This document shows, one piece after another, positions 54,568 through 63,845 of a DNA stretch of 64,000 nt (positions are counted from its first letter, which is position 1; the number at the start of each line of letters is the position of its first letter). Source of the stretch: Bicyclus anynana (Eukaryota; Arthropoda; Insecta; Lepidoptera; Nymphalidae); the NCBI RefSeq assembly GCF_947172395.1, contig NC_069105.1:8267971-8331970 (forward strand), in the 5' to 3' direction. Below the pieces are notes generated by a model, which saw only the letters and a list, made by a program, of their open reading frames with translations, was not told the DNA's origin and searched no databases. Position numbers and translations under genes: made by a program.

Positions 54568-54768
54568 TTCTGACGCGACTTCGTCCGCGTGGAAATCAGT
54601 TTTTTAATCACACGGGAACCATGGATTTTCCCGGAACGAAAAGTAGCCTATGTTTTAATTCAGATTAAAATCTATTTTCAGTCAAAATTTCAGCCTAATT
54701 GCTTCAGTAACCGTAGCGTAAAGGAGGAACAAACACACTGACAGACAAACTTTCCTTTATAGTGTGAA
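54568..54768 (-). mobile_element. Helitron group B copy, ends eroded
   Basis: CGCGACTTCGTCCGCGTGGA, GGGAACCATGGATTTTCCC, AAAGTAGCCTATGTTTTAAT and TTCAGTAACCG on the plus strand, the reverse of group B. CTAG has decayed. Confidence 0.65.
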
Positions 54769-54833
54769 GTCTGATGTGATGACAATATTGAGTTATTTTA
54801 ACCAAACTATAATTTTAAATTAGGATATTATTA

Positions 54834-55018
54834 GAGCCTCAATATCTCAACGGTAAGGGCGGTTGGACTCATCACCGAGGGGTGGTGGTTCAATCCTCAC
54901 CCCGTTGGTCTATTGTCGTACCCACTCCTAGCACAGCCTTTCCCGACTAGTTGGAGGGGAATGGGAATATTGGTCATATTACAAAAATATGACAAATATT
55001 CTTTTAAAAAAAAAATAT
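54834..55018 (+). repeat. SINE-3, full length
   Basis: Head GAGCCTCAATATCTCAACGG (box A region) and GGTGGTTCAATCCTC (box B), body TGTCGTACCCACTCCTAGCA and CCCGACTAGTTGGAGGGGAA, tail of A with GACAAATATTC. It serves as the uninterrupted reference for the transposon insertion at 9394. Confidence 0.85.
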
Positions 55019-55060
55019 TGCAAAATTTGGTGTGGTTACATTTTCGACAACATGATCAAA

Positions 55061-55175
55061 CAAAATCGAAATTCATTTATTTCAAGTAGTTTTAGTTTAC
55101 AAAGCATTTGTAACATTAAGGTTGACTATTTGTAAACACTCTAACACAGGTTTGGAAGGCAGGATCTGTTAATCC
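55061..55175 (-). mobile_element. Non-LTR retrotransposon 3' end, family 1
   Basis: AAATTCATTTATTTCAAGTA, TTTGTAAACACTCTAACAC and GGAAGGCAGGATCTG on the plus strand. Confidence 0.6.
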
Positions 55176-55477
55176 AGGCCATTACCATTAAAATTTGTTA
55201 ATGATTAAAAATCAGATAAACATTATTCGCCAAGTAGCATTTGAGAGATGGTTTAAAAATAGAATAACGAATTTATTTTTCAAAACTTATTTATATATAG
55301 CGCAAACTTCATTTGTTTAATACAACAATGACACTATTTTACCGTGAGGAGATCTTCAAGTCGAGATAGAAGATAGAACTATATTCAATGAGAACGGTTT
55401 ATAAAAATACCTAAAAACCGGCCAAGTGCGTGTCGAGATACAAGCAATGTAAGGTTCTGTGGTTGTAGGTACATCAC

Positions 55478-55655
55478 CATTCATCATTATCTATCCATAT
55501 TCGGCTCACTGCTGAGCTCGAGTCTTCTCTCACAATTAGAGGGGTTAGGCTAATAGTCCACCACGCTGGACCAATACGGATTGGCAGACTTCACACACGC
55601 AGAGAATTGAGAAAATTCTCTGGTATGCAGGTTTCCTCACGATGTTTTTCCTTCT
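55478..55655 (-). repeat. SINE-1 3' half, left arm of an inverted pair
   Basis: CATATTCGGCTCACTGCTGA to GGTTTCCTCACGATG on the plus strand. It faces the next copy head to head. Confidence 0.8.
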
Positions 55656-55830
55656 GCAAAAGCCTTCGAAGCCTGTCTGCAAACCTAAGAATTTTCTTAG
55701 TTCTTAACGTGTGAAGTCTGCCAATCCGCATTGGGCCAGCGTGGTGGACTTACAGCCTAACCCCTACCATTCTGAGAGGAGACTCGTGCTCAACAGTGAA
55801 TCGAATATGGGTTGTTAATGATGATGATCA
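55656..55830 (+). repeat. SINE-1 3' half, right arm of an inverted pair
   Basis: GCAAACCTAAGAATTTTCTT, CCAATCCGCATTGGGCCAGC, CAGTGAATCGAATATGGGTT and a TGATGATGAT tail. Confidence 0.8.
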
Positions 55831-56343
55831 CTAATGGTCTCCGAGCTAGACCGCGGACAGATTGACAGATTAACGTGAAACTTCAAGGGTTCCTTGTTGG
55901 CTACGGAACCCTAAAAGCGTACATTTCGCCAATTCTATTGCGCGTTAGTGGAATAATAATAGTTAAAACAGTGGCTGACCCGGACCTCGTCAAGGCAGGC
56001 GGGTCCCGTTACTCAATCCGTATCTCTGTTACGTTAATCTACGGAATAAAATCAACACCTTGTTACACGTTTCCGGTTTTGATTTTTTTTCTCTCTCGCT
56101 TTTGATTACTGTGTGAGGCAGTGCACCTGTGTATCACACTTGTGCACTAGAATATTTTTATATTTATTCCTTTATTGTACTGATTGTATTGACAATCTCA
56201 GTATGATATTTTTTAAATTACCAACAAAGCCGCTCATCATGAAATCTTGAAAACCACTTAACGTACAAAGACGACATTTGGCAGAGATGTAGTTTACAGT
56301 TAGTAGACTTCCACCAAAAACGGTGATTTCTCGAAAAAGATTT
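55831..56343. other. No supported gene
   Basis: Mixed sequence. A 76-codon frame here is unsupported by any motif or splice context. Confidence 0.3.
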
Positions 56344-56392
56344 TGCGAGAGAGTTGGATTAAGGCGGACGAAATCGCGGGCGTCCACTAGTA
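56344..56392 (+). mobile_element. Helitron 3' end fragment, group B or C
   Basis: GGCGGACGAAATCGCGGGCG then TCCACTAG: terminal hairpin and CTAG only. It stands 12 bp before the large inverted repeat. Confidence 0.55.
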
Positions 56393-56403
56393 CTTTGGTC
56401 CAT

Positions 56404-56842
56404 AATGAGTAAGTTATCGGCGACAAACACACACTTTAGCTGCTTATAATAAGAATAGTATAAATTAAGTATTAACGCCCAAGGCATGCAAACATTAAAA
56501 ATAATTTCGATTAAAAAATACGATTAAACTAAACTGGCTTTAAGGTCGCCACAAACGGTCAATTATTCTCACGTTTCTGTAGCACCCACGACTATAATTG
56601 ATCGTGTGTTGGTCACTGCGTACATGACTTGTATAGTATGCCGCGTGGGTACTGCCGTTTGTTTTTCAGAAACGTGAGAATAATTGACCGTCAATGGCGA
56701 CCTTAAAGCCAGTTTAGTTTAATCGTATTTTTTAATCGAAATTATTTTTAATGTTTGCATGCCTTGGGCGTTAATACTTAATTTATACTATTCTTATTTT
56801 AAGCAGCTAAAGTGTGTGTTTGTCGCCGATAACTTACTCATT
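56404..56842. repeat. Large near-perfect inverted repeat, 177 bp arms
   Basis: Left arm 56404-56580, right arm 56666-56842, spacer about 85 bp. By direct comparison the arms differ at about four positions: one in GCTTATAATAAG against GCTTAAAATAAG, and three in the block after GGTCGCCA. The spacer's own ends (GCACCCACG and CGTGGGTAC) pair as well, so the structure nearly closes. No terminal motif, target duplication or coding frame is evident. The loop carries part of repeat U. It lies in the kibra intron, so the pre-mRNA would contain a long hairpin. Confidence 0.9.
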
Positions 56843-56863
56843 TGGTTACTTAACTATACTATT

Positions 56864-57058
56864 AAATATCATGTGTCTCATGCGGTGAAGGAAAAACATC
56901 GTGAGGAAATCTCCATACCTGAGAATTTTCTTAATTCTCTGCGTGTGTGACGCCTGCCAATCCGCATTGGGCCTGCGTGGTGGACTATTGGCCTAACCCC
57001 TCTCATTCTGAGAGGAGACTCAAGCTCAGCAGTGAGCCGAATATGGGTTGTTAATGAT
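56864..57058 (+). repeat. SINE-1 copy, head missing
   Basis: TATCATGTGTCTCATGCGGT, CCGCATTGGGCCTGCGTGG, GAGCCGAATATGGGTTGTTA and TGATG. Confidence 0.8.
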
Positions 57059-57408
57059 GTATACTAGCCAATGGATTGAAGTTGTCAAGTTGATTCAAGT
57101 CAAAGCGAAGCTTGACGTTTTGAGAAAATTCAAGTAAATTGATTCTGATTCTCAGATGAAAGAAAAAGATTTTATCTACTAAAGTTAGTATCTCATGGCA
57201 GCCCTAAAGATAACGGTGGAAGAATGGAAGGAACAGTGCATTTCGCACGGACGCGCACGCATTCCGATGCATTATTTATGAACCCGGGACTTTTCCGCCA
57301 TTTTCTGGATTTTTAACGACCACCCAACATCAGTGGCGTCCTTGTTAGGCTTTCTAATGATTTTTATACCACCATTGTCTTGCTTATTTGGTGTTTGGAT
57401 TAATTGTT
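57059..57408. other. No recognisable feature
   Basis: Mixed sequence. GTCAAAGCGAAGCTTGACG at 57109 resembles the 3' hairpin of Helitron group E. Confidence 0.3.
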
Positions 57409-57527
57409 CATCATTATCAACTTATATTCGGATCATTGATGAGCACGAGTCTCCTCTCATAATGAGAGGGGTTAGGCCAATAGTCTACCACGCTGGCCCA
57501 ATGTGGATTGGCAGACTTCACACACGT
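57409..57527 (-). repeat. SINE-1 fragment
   Basis: CATTATCAACTTATATTCGG to GGCAGACTTCACACACGTA. It breaks off exactly at the T run of the following SINE-2. Confidence 0.75.
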
Positions 57528-57865
57528 ATTTTTTTTTTCTTTTTATTCTTTTTACAAGTTAGCCCTTGACTACAAATCTCACCTGATGGTAAGTGATGAT
57601 GCAGTCTAAAAAATACGGGCTAACTTGTTAGGAGGAGGATGAAAATCCACACCCCTTTCGGTTTCTACACGGCATCGTACCGGAACTCTAAATCGCTTGG
57701 CGGTACGTCTTTGCCGGTAGGGTGGTAACTAGCCACGGCCGAAACCTCCCACCAGCCAGACCTGGACAAATTAAGAAAATCTCAATCTGCCCAGCCGGGG
57801 ATCGAACCCAGGACCTCCGTCTTGTAAATCCACCGCGCATACCACTGCGCCACGGAGGCCGTCAA
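57528..57865 (-). repeat. SINE-2, full length
   Basis: T run, AGCCCTTGACTACAAATCTC, GGTTTCTACACGGCATCGTA, GGTAACTAGCCACGGCCGAA, GGGGATCGAACCCAGGACCT and CCACTGCGCCACGGAGGCCG. Best-preserved copy in the window, inserted at the broken SINE-1. Confidence 0.88.
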
Positions 57866-57961
57866 AATTATATTAAACTTTCGCATTTATAATATTAGTG
57901 TGATGTGATGTGATATCCATACATAGGTACATATTCATTACAACAATTAATATGTCGTCAC

Positions 57962-58247
57962 GTCATCAACCCATATTCGGCTCACTGCTGAGCTCGAGTC
58001 TCCTCTCAGAATGAGAGGGGTTAGGCCAATAGTCCACCACGCTGGCCCTGCAACCAGAGAATTAAGATAATTCTCTGGTATGCAGGTTTCCTCACGATGT
58101 TTTCCTTCACCGATTGAGACACGTGATATTTAATTTCTTAAAATGCACACAACTGAAAAGTTGGAGGTGCATGCCCCGGACCGGATTCGAACCCACACCC
58201 TCCGGAATCGGAGGCAGAGGTCATATCCACTGGGCTATCACAGCTCT
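57962..58247 (-). repeat. SINE-1, full length with one deletion
   Basis: CATATTCGGCTCACTGCTGA, GTCCACCACGCTGGCCCTGC (the next 40 bp are deleted), ACACCCTCCGGAATCGGAGG and CATATCCACTGGGCTATCAC. Confidence 0.85.
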
Positions 58248-58622
58248 AATTATTAATAATTATTAAATAATTAATTAATATGTATGAATGTATATTGTAT
58301 AGATATTGAAATGTAACCCAGCGGGAATCGGCTTGTATGAACTCTTCGCCGCTAGTAAGTCGTCATGATAATATTATGTTTGTGAAATTTTAGACGGGTT
58401 TTATTGCACATATAGTATATCGCGTAGTGACAGGTGTTTTGTATGTGAAATATAACATGTGTGTTGTGTGTGAGAACACATAATATCATGTTATGTAACA
58501 CAATTATTGTGAGAGTAGGTACTTTCGAATGTTTTCCTTTAGTGAAGTTTATACCATGGCGACTGAAATGTGTTTGCACTTACATACCACCACGGCTCGG
58601 CGTTCACAAGGTGTCTAACAAG
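58248..58622. other. No recognisable feature
   Basis: AT-rich with TGTGTTGTGTGTGAGAACAC-like low complexity at 58460-58480. Confidence 0.3.
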
Positions 58623-58745
58623 GCTTCAATAGCTCAGTGGTAGAGGCTGGACTCATCCCCACCCGCTGGACTATTGTCGTAGGTATCCAGTCCCCACAGT
58701 GTATTTCGACTAGGGGGAGACTTTTTTACAAAATAAAAAAAACTC
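58623..58745 (+). repeat. SINE-3 copy, internally deleted
   Basis: CAATAGCTCAGTGGTAGAGG (good box A), then the box B region is missing; GGACTATTGTCGTAGGTATC, TTTCGACTAGGGGGAGAC and an A-rich end. Confidence 0.6.
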
Positions 58746-59473
58746 AAAACTAATACGAACATTCTTAGAAAATTTCCGGAAAAATATGGAAAATTACTAG
58801 AAAATTCCGAGAGCTTGCGGTAACTAGATACTTAATTTTGTGAAATAATAAAAATTTTTCATTTCATGCTTCTATAGGTAAGTAAGTACAGTTGCCAATT
58901 ATAAATACAATAAAAATAATTCTTGCACTTTAAAGCTTCTTTCTACGAAACAAATAAAACATTATTTATAAAAATTGTATTATAGTACATTGGTAATTTA
59001 ATCCGTAAAGTTTAACAATAATCAGATCTTTAAAACATTAGTTACAGCGGCTAAAGCATTGAAAAAAATTACTCAAGAAAAATTGGCAAAATCCGAAAAA
59101 AAAAGTAACTTTATCACCCTAGGGATTTTTGGAACTATTCAAATAAGTATTAGAGAATTAGGTGGCGTTTTATCCATTAATTACGGGACACCCTGTAAAT
59201 CCATGAAGCAACCACTCAGCTAAACGTAAATCAAACCGTTCAATAATTCATACAGTATAACTAAAGCAAAGCCTTCAAGAGCCCCCCGCGTTGAGCATTT
59301 TTCACCCGGCCGCGTGCTGAATAAACCAAGAGGCATAAATCCTCGTTACACCCAATTCCCCTTACAATGTTTATGATATTGATGGGCCATGTTTCTTTGG
59401 ACAACCGTGGCTTTTACAATTTTTTAAATGAAAACTTCTTTAGGCACGTTTTGAGCCAAACGCTATTCCACAA
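58746..59473. other. No recognisable feature
   Basis: AT-rich with GAAAATTCCGA-like short repeats at 58770-58810. No frame. Confidence 0.35.
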
Positions 59474-59790
59474 GGATGTTCATGTCACTTGACAGTGTGA
59501 ATTTCGAACTATTGTATATATCTCTCTCTCTGTCTTTCGTGTTAGACAAAGAGAAATAGAAATAAACTCGAAAAATCGCGTTACTGACCGTCACGCCAAT
59601 CAGGCACTTTTTGGAAACGGAAATCACTTTTATACAGCTATTCTGCAACGATGTTTTTGACTCGAAATTTCGAATTATTCTCTCTCTCTCTCTGTCTATG
59701 GTACCGTGTCAGACAAAGATATACAGAAATTGATTGGACACTTAGACTATCGAGTTATAAAAACGGCGTTACTGACTATCACGCTTAAAT
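59474..59790 (+). repeat. Tandem duplication, about 175 bp unit, with TC repeats
   Basis: Copy 1 from 59474 and copy 2 from 59649 share GATGTT, TTTCGAA, a CTCTCTCTCTCTGTCT run, AGACAAAGA, and CGTTACTGAC followed by a TCACGC word. Confidence 0.7.
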
Positions 59791-59837
59791 GTATACTTTT
59801 ATATATTTAGCAGAAGAGTTTAGTTGAACGAGCATTA

Positions 59838-59957
59838 AAATTCAAATTCAAAATACATTTATTTCAAGTAGGTTTGGTTTACAAGCACTTTCGAAACTTC
59901 AAGTTTGACTATTTGTAAAGACTCTAACATCGGTTCGGAAGGACGGTTCTGCTGCCG
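59838..59957 (-). mobile_element. Non-LTR retrotransposon 3' end, family 1
   Basis: AAATACATTTATTTCAAGTA, CAAGTTTGACTATTTGTAAA and CATCGGTTCGGAAGGACGGT. Confidence 0.6.
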
Positions 59958-60026
59958 GCACATGAATAATATTAATATAGATGCCTTGTATCAATATTTT
60001 TAAAAACAAGCATGAATATAAAGAGA

Positions 60027-60234
60027 CTAGCTGACGCCGCGTGGTTTCACCCGCGTGACTCCCATTCCCGTAGGAATACGGGGATAATATATAGCCTATA
60101 GCTTTCCTCGATAAATGGGCTATCTAACACTGAAAGATTTTTTCAAATCGGACCAGTAGTTCCTGAGATTAGCGCGTTCAATCAAACACACAAACAAACA
60201 AACAAACTCTTCAGCTTTATAATATTAGTATAGA
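60027..60234 (-). mobile_element. Helitron-like element, group A, complete
   Basis: CTAG (60027-60030), GCTGACGCCGCGTGG, CTTTCCTCGATAAATGGGCT, a longer CAAACAAACAAACAAA run, TAGTATAGA at 60234. Confidence 0.85.
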
Positions 60235-60514
60235 TGTTAAGTAAAAATGATTAATAATACATACATTAGCAAGTAATAGTAAATACAAAATGGTGGTTAC
60301 GCAAAACTGGACGAAGTGACTGGCACTCTACTGTAGAGCCGGCATTCGCGGCTGACTAACCTTGGTCATTGCATGAATTAATAACCGATTTTGACTTACG
60401 ATCTATAATAATAGGGACACATTACTAATACAAGAAAATAATAACAACACTAGATATTTAAAACAATACACCCGTGCCCATATATGCTTTTATCTAGCTA
60501 TAGAAAAGAAACAA
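60235..60514. other. No recognisable feature
   Basis: AT-rich intron. Confidence 0.3.
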
Positions 60515-60680
60515 TTCAAATTCACTTTCGAAATTCGAATCACTTTCCACGCTAGCGGATAAAGTAGAATTTTGCCCATCAATTTTGAGGTTGAAAGTAA
60601 GCTTTTCTGACCTAGTTAAATAAAATCCTGTTCTTCTTTCTTACTTACGACAGGAGTTACAGAATAAGGTAATTGACTCC
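60515..60680 (+). repeat. Exon-flank repeat, unit 1
   Basis: CAATTCAAATTCACTTTCGA, GGATAAAGTAGAATTTTGCC, AAATAAAATCCTGTTC and TTACTTACGACAGGAGTTAC, a diverged relative of the two units next to the kibra exon. Confidence 0.65.
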
Positions 60681-61019
60681 TATCAAATTTAATATAAATA
60701 ACATTAATTTCGTGTAGTACATGATATGGGTCCGAAATATATCGATATAAATTAATAAAAGTTAAGTATTAAAATTATGTGATTTAATAAATTTTTCCAA
60801 ACGTCAAAAACGCTGTCGTCCATTTTGTGACGTCATGATGTCACTAAATTTTACACAAATTATTTTTATATATCATATTTTTATATCATATGATAAATAT
60901 TTATTTCATATCTCAAAATAATATAATATTTTTTTTCCATGTAGTAGAACGCTAAAGAACAAAAAAACCCTTTTAAAAAAGTGTCAACTAGCCTATTACA
61001 GAACATATAGATCGCTTAA
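60681..61019. other. AT-rich stretch
   Basis: Contains GTCGTCCATTTTGTGACGTC, also seen at 16526, and long AT runs. Confidence 0.35.
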
Positions 61020-61215
61020 GCTAACACTATACGAATAATAAAAGGCATTCACGATTGAGAGAGTGTATAGCAATTCAAATTCGAATGGCTTTCTTATAGG
61101 ATAAAGTAGAAATTTTGCCCCTTAATTATGAGGTAGAAAGACAGCTTTTCCAATCTAGTGAAATAAAATCCTATTGTTTATTTCTTATTTACGATAGGAG
61201 TAACAGAACATATAA
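61020..61215 (+). repeat. Exon-flank repeat, unit 2, with a donor-like copy
   Basis: GCTAACACTATACGAATAAT, AAAAGGCATTCACGATTGAG, then CAATTCAAATTCGAATGGCT and GGATAAAGTAGAAATTTTGC. The complement of 61047-61058 reads TCAATC-GTGAAT, one base from the real kibra exon end and donor TCAATC-GTGAGT. Confidence 0.75.
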
Positions 61216-61381
61216 ATCGATAAGCTAACACTATAAGGATAAAAGGCATTCAAAATTGAGAGAGCGTATTATAACAATTCAAATTCAAATGGCTTTTCCA
61301 ACGTAGTGAAATAAAATCCCATTTTTTCTTTCTTACTTACGATAAGCTAACAACTAAATAAGGATAATAAAAGGCACTCAC
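61216..61381 (+). repeat. Exon-flank repeat, unit 3
   Basis: CTAACACTATAAGGATAAAA, GGCATTCAAAATTGAG (the donor copy has lost its GT), CAATTCAAATTCAAATGGCT, AAATAAAATCCCATT, running into AATAAAAGGCACTCAC at the true exon donor. Confidence 0.7.
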
Positions 61382-61491
61382 GATTGACATGATTGATATA
61401 ATACGGCCCAATTTGAGGGTCGTACGCCTCCTCCCAACCCAAGGGTAACTCGTTGCCAATGCAGTCTGCGAACGTCTGCGGCTTTGTGTAT
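61382..61491 (-). CDS. kibra: kibra exon: inter-WW linker and most of WW2
   Basis: Minus strand, 110 bp. TTGTTTCAG precedes 61491 and GTGAGT follows 61382. After one base completing a split codon (an Arg in relatives) it reads YTKPQTFADCIGNELPLGWE and EAYDPQIGPYYINHVN. This is the WWC/Kibra signature: the linker TKP(Q/L)TFADC is followed by the second WW domain (LPLGWEEAYDP...YYINH), a module that binds PPxY-type partners. The exon enters in phase 2 and leaves in phase 1, matching 44886-44980. Longer open frames on either side belong to the intron. The WW1 exon should lie further right and was not seen before 64000. Confidence 0.95.
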
Positions 61492-61599
61492 CTGAAACAA
61501 TCGACATTTTTTATCACTACCGAGAAATTATCAATTGAAATGATACGGAGGCATGTGTTGTTGTTGTTTACGTCTCGATTAGCTTGCCAACACATTTGT

Positions 61600-61690
61600 T
61601 ACTGCGATTGTGATTAACCACTGAACCACAAGTACCCTCCAATATCTTGTCCTAGGTTCGAGTCCAGTGGCACTAATGTGCGACCATCAA
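61600..61690 (+). repeat. tRNA-like SINE fragment
   Basis: ACTGAACCACAAGTACCCTC and, after 20 bp, CTAGGTTCGAGTCCAGTGG (box B). Family not assigned. Confidence 0.35.
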
Positions 61691-61747
61691 TCTCATGAAG
61701 AGGAATAGAAGTGCAACACTTTCAAACAACGCATATCTATGAATAGA

Positions 61748-61933
61748 CTGGTTGACGCCGCGTGGTTTTACCCGCCTGGTTCCCGTTCCCGTAGGAAAAC
61801 ATATAGCCAATAGCCTTCCTCGATAAATGGGCTATCTAACACTGAAAGAATTTTTCAAATCGGACCAGTAGTTCCTGAGATTAGCGCGTTCAATCAAACA
61901 AACAAACTTTTCAGCTTTATATATTAGTATAGA
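61748..61933 (-). mobile_element. Helitron-like element, group A
   Basis: GTTGACGCCGCGTGGTTTTA (CTAG changed to CTGG), CTTCCTCGATAAATGGGCTA and TAGTATAGA at 61933. A 15 bp deletion removes ACGGGGATAAT. Confidence 0.8.
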
Positions 61934-62477
61934 TATAACTTTCAATGCGTTTCATAGACTGTGTGGAATTCATATGATCTAGATTGGCATTCAAATATTC
62001 CAAAAATTGTTATTGAAAACATAAACATACGCCCTTTTCGAAAATATTCGGCGATCATTAATTTTAAATGTCAATCAATTTTAATGTCACAAAAATTTTA
62101 ACCAGGAAATAACAAAATAACTAGTATCTGATTTTAAGTAAAATTTAACAAACAACCCATATTATTAAATGTTATCCAAATTAATTCAGATTTAAAAAAC
62201 TGCTCTTTATTCCAAACAAGGTAGTAGATAATTATATTTTTTTGAAATTTCGAAATATTCTATTTTTACCTAAAACGCAAGTGTAGTCAACAAGTTATTA
62301 AAGTAATGAGTAGAATAAATACTTAAAAAAAAATTAAACCGACTTCAAATACGCACTAGGTACACTAACACGAAAAACTTTACATAACTGTTCCCTATTA
62401 CAGAAAAAAAATAGTTAAAATCGGTTTTAACCGATTTTGAGTAATTATCGTAAATACATACAGACTGTTAAAATCAT
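61934..62477. other. No recognisable feature
   Basis: AT-rich; AATCGGTTTTAACCGATT at 62421-62438 is an 18 bp perfect palindrome. No frame. Confidence 0.4.
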
Positions 62478-62775
62478 ACTCCAATTAGGCTTAGTTTACA
62501 AGCAATTTTGTCAGGATTATGTCATAATATAAATTAATCTAATGGTGATAATAATAGTCGAAAATTTAAGTTACGAGGGTCCCAAACGGGCCTTGGTCCG
62601 AGAAGAGCCCACAACAAACTCAGCCAAGGTTTATTTTTTTGTTTCCCACCATTTTACAAACTTATTCAACACACAGTCGTATAATACAGTTTAACACCAA
62701 GCTTTTTTATCATTAATATAATCATTAACACTATAGTAAGACTTTCCTACCAGCGTGCGTTTAATAAACACTTTG
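62478..62775 (-). mobile_element. Non-LTR retrotransposon 3' end, family 1, long copy
   Basis: CAATTAGGCTTAGTTTACAA, GAGAAGAGCCCACAACAAAC, GTCGTATAATACAGTTTAAC and ACCAAGCTTTTTTATC on the plus strand, the reverse of 18000-18325. Confidence 0.65.
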
Positions 62776-62791
62776 AACTTTTTGAGAGACA

Positions 62792-62983
62792 CTAGCTGAC
62801 GCCGCGCGGTTTCACCCGCGTGGTTCCCGTTTCCGTAGGAATGCGAGGATAAAATATACCCCATAGCCTTCCTCGATAAATGAGCTATCTAACACTGAAA
62901 TAATTTTTCAAATCGGAACAGTAGTTCCTGAGATTAGCGCGTTCAATCAAACAAACTCTTCAGTTCTATAATATTAGTATAGA
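62792..62983 (-). mobile_element. Helitron-like element, group A, complete
   Basis: CTAG (62792-62795), GCTGACGCCGCGCGGTTTCA, CTTCCTCGATAAATGAGCTA and TAGTATAGA at 62983. Confidence 0.85.
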
Positions 62984-63235
62984 TTCCAGTGTCTTCATGT
63001 GTTTAATTAGAGCATATCCAATAGTAGTTTCCAAATAAATACAAAAACCTTTCCCATAGGTCAAGTAATGACTTCCCACGAAAGCAAGGGGAGAGAACCT
63101 ATTAAACTCTTCCTATAACTATCATTAAACCAAAATAACTGGGCTCCATTATCTTTTTGAGTTTCGGTTGGATAATTTTGACTATACTTTAGATAGTTGA
63201 GATCTCGGTGAGTCAATTTGTAACTTGTAGCATCA

Positions 63236-63346
63236 TTATTATGTCAGCCACTGACGATCAAGTAATCTCACATGCCTGCATCGCTAACGGCTTGACGTCC
63301 GACAAAACTGTGTTGGTCGCGATCAGCATGATGTCATGCACATCAG
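63236..63346 (-). repeat. Unclassified dispersed repeat U, copy 3
   Basis: TTATGTCAGCCACTGACGAT, CACATGCCTGCATCGCTAAC, GTGTTGGTCGCGATCAGCAT and GATGTCATGCACATCAG: the complement of the copies at 37917 and 38700. MITE-P begins right at its end. Confidence 0.6.
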
Positions 63347-63347
63347 G

Positions 63348-63525
63348 GGGCCTAGTGGCAGTTTGATACTGTTACTATCGCTTTAACGTAAACGCGAATT
63401 TGTAAGGAATTGGAACAGCGCCATCTAGTGGCACTACTGCACAACTGTTTCAATTCCATATAAATTCGCGCTTACGTTAACGCGATAGTAACAGTATAAA
63501 AATATTGAACAGTCCCACTAGGCCC
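63348..63525 (+). repeat. MITE-P copy 2, complete palindrome
   Basis: Left end GGGCCTAGTGG, right end CCCACTAGGCCC. The arms pair over about 75 bp each: ATACTGTTACTATCGC with GCGATAGTAACAGTAT, ACGCGAATTT with AAATTCGCG, GGAATTGGAACAG with CTGTTTCAATTCC. The central loop holds CGCCATCTAGTGGCACTACT. Confidence 0.8.
63418..63431 (-). promoter_or_regulatory. CTCF-like motif in MITE-P copy 2
   Basis: The minus strand reads CCACTAGATGGCGC, identical to the motif at 15641-15654. Confidence 0.45.
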
Positions 63526-63590
63526 ACAATGCACGCTAAAGCTACTGTATAACTTGTACATATGTTTTCTATGGTATAGTAAACAACAGA

Positions 63591-63821
63591 GGGCCTAGTG
63601 GCAGTTTGATACTGGTACTGTCACGTAACGTAAACGCGAATTACTAAGGAATTGAAACAGCGCCATCTAGTGACGCTACTGCACAACTGTTTCAATTCCA
63701 TATAAATTCGCGCTTACGTTCACGCGATAGTAACTGTATAAAAATATTGAAATCTCAACGCTACTGTATAGTTACTTGTATATATGTTTTCTGTGGTATA
63801 GTAAAAAACAGTAGACAACTG
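63591..63821 (+). repeat. MITE-P copy 3 and tandem unit
   Basis: GGGCCTAGTGGCAGTTTGAT through GTTTCAATTCCATATAAATT to AAAAATATTGAAATC; the right terminal ACTAGG is missing. Not only the MITE but also its right flank repeats: GCTACTGTATA, ATATGTTTTCT and GGTATAGTAAA follow both copies. The whole 243 bp unit is thus tandemly duplicated. Confidence 0.8.
63660..63673 (-). promoter_or_regulatory. CTCF-like motif in MITE-P copy 3
   Basis: The minus strand reads TCACTAGATGGCGC, one base from the consensus (first C to T). Confidence 0.4.
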
Positions 63822-63845
63822 AACAAAAACGCAAGGTATACCAGA

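Larger units (their letters stand above)
44981..61381 (-). other. kibra: kibra intron, 16.4 kb, phase 1
   Basis: Runs from the GTGAGT donor next to 61382 to the TTTTTCCAG acceptor next to 44980. Splicing joins AAT-C to AG-GTG, giving N-Q-V and an uninterrupted WW2 domain. The intron is filled with SINEs, Helitrons, LINE pieces, a large inverted repeat and local duplications described separately. Confidence 0.9.
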
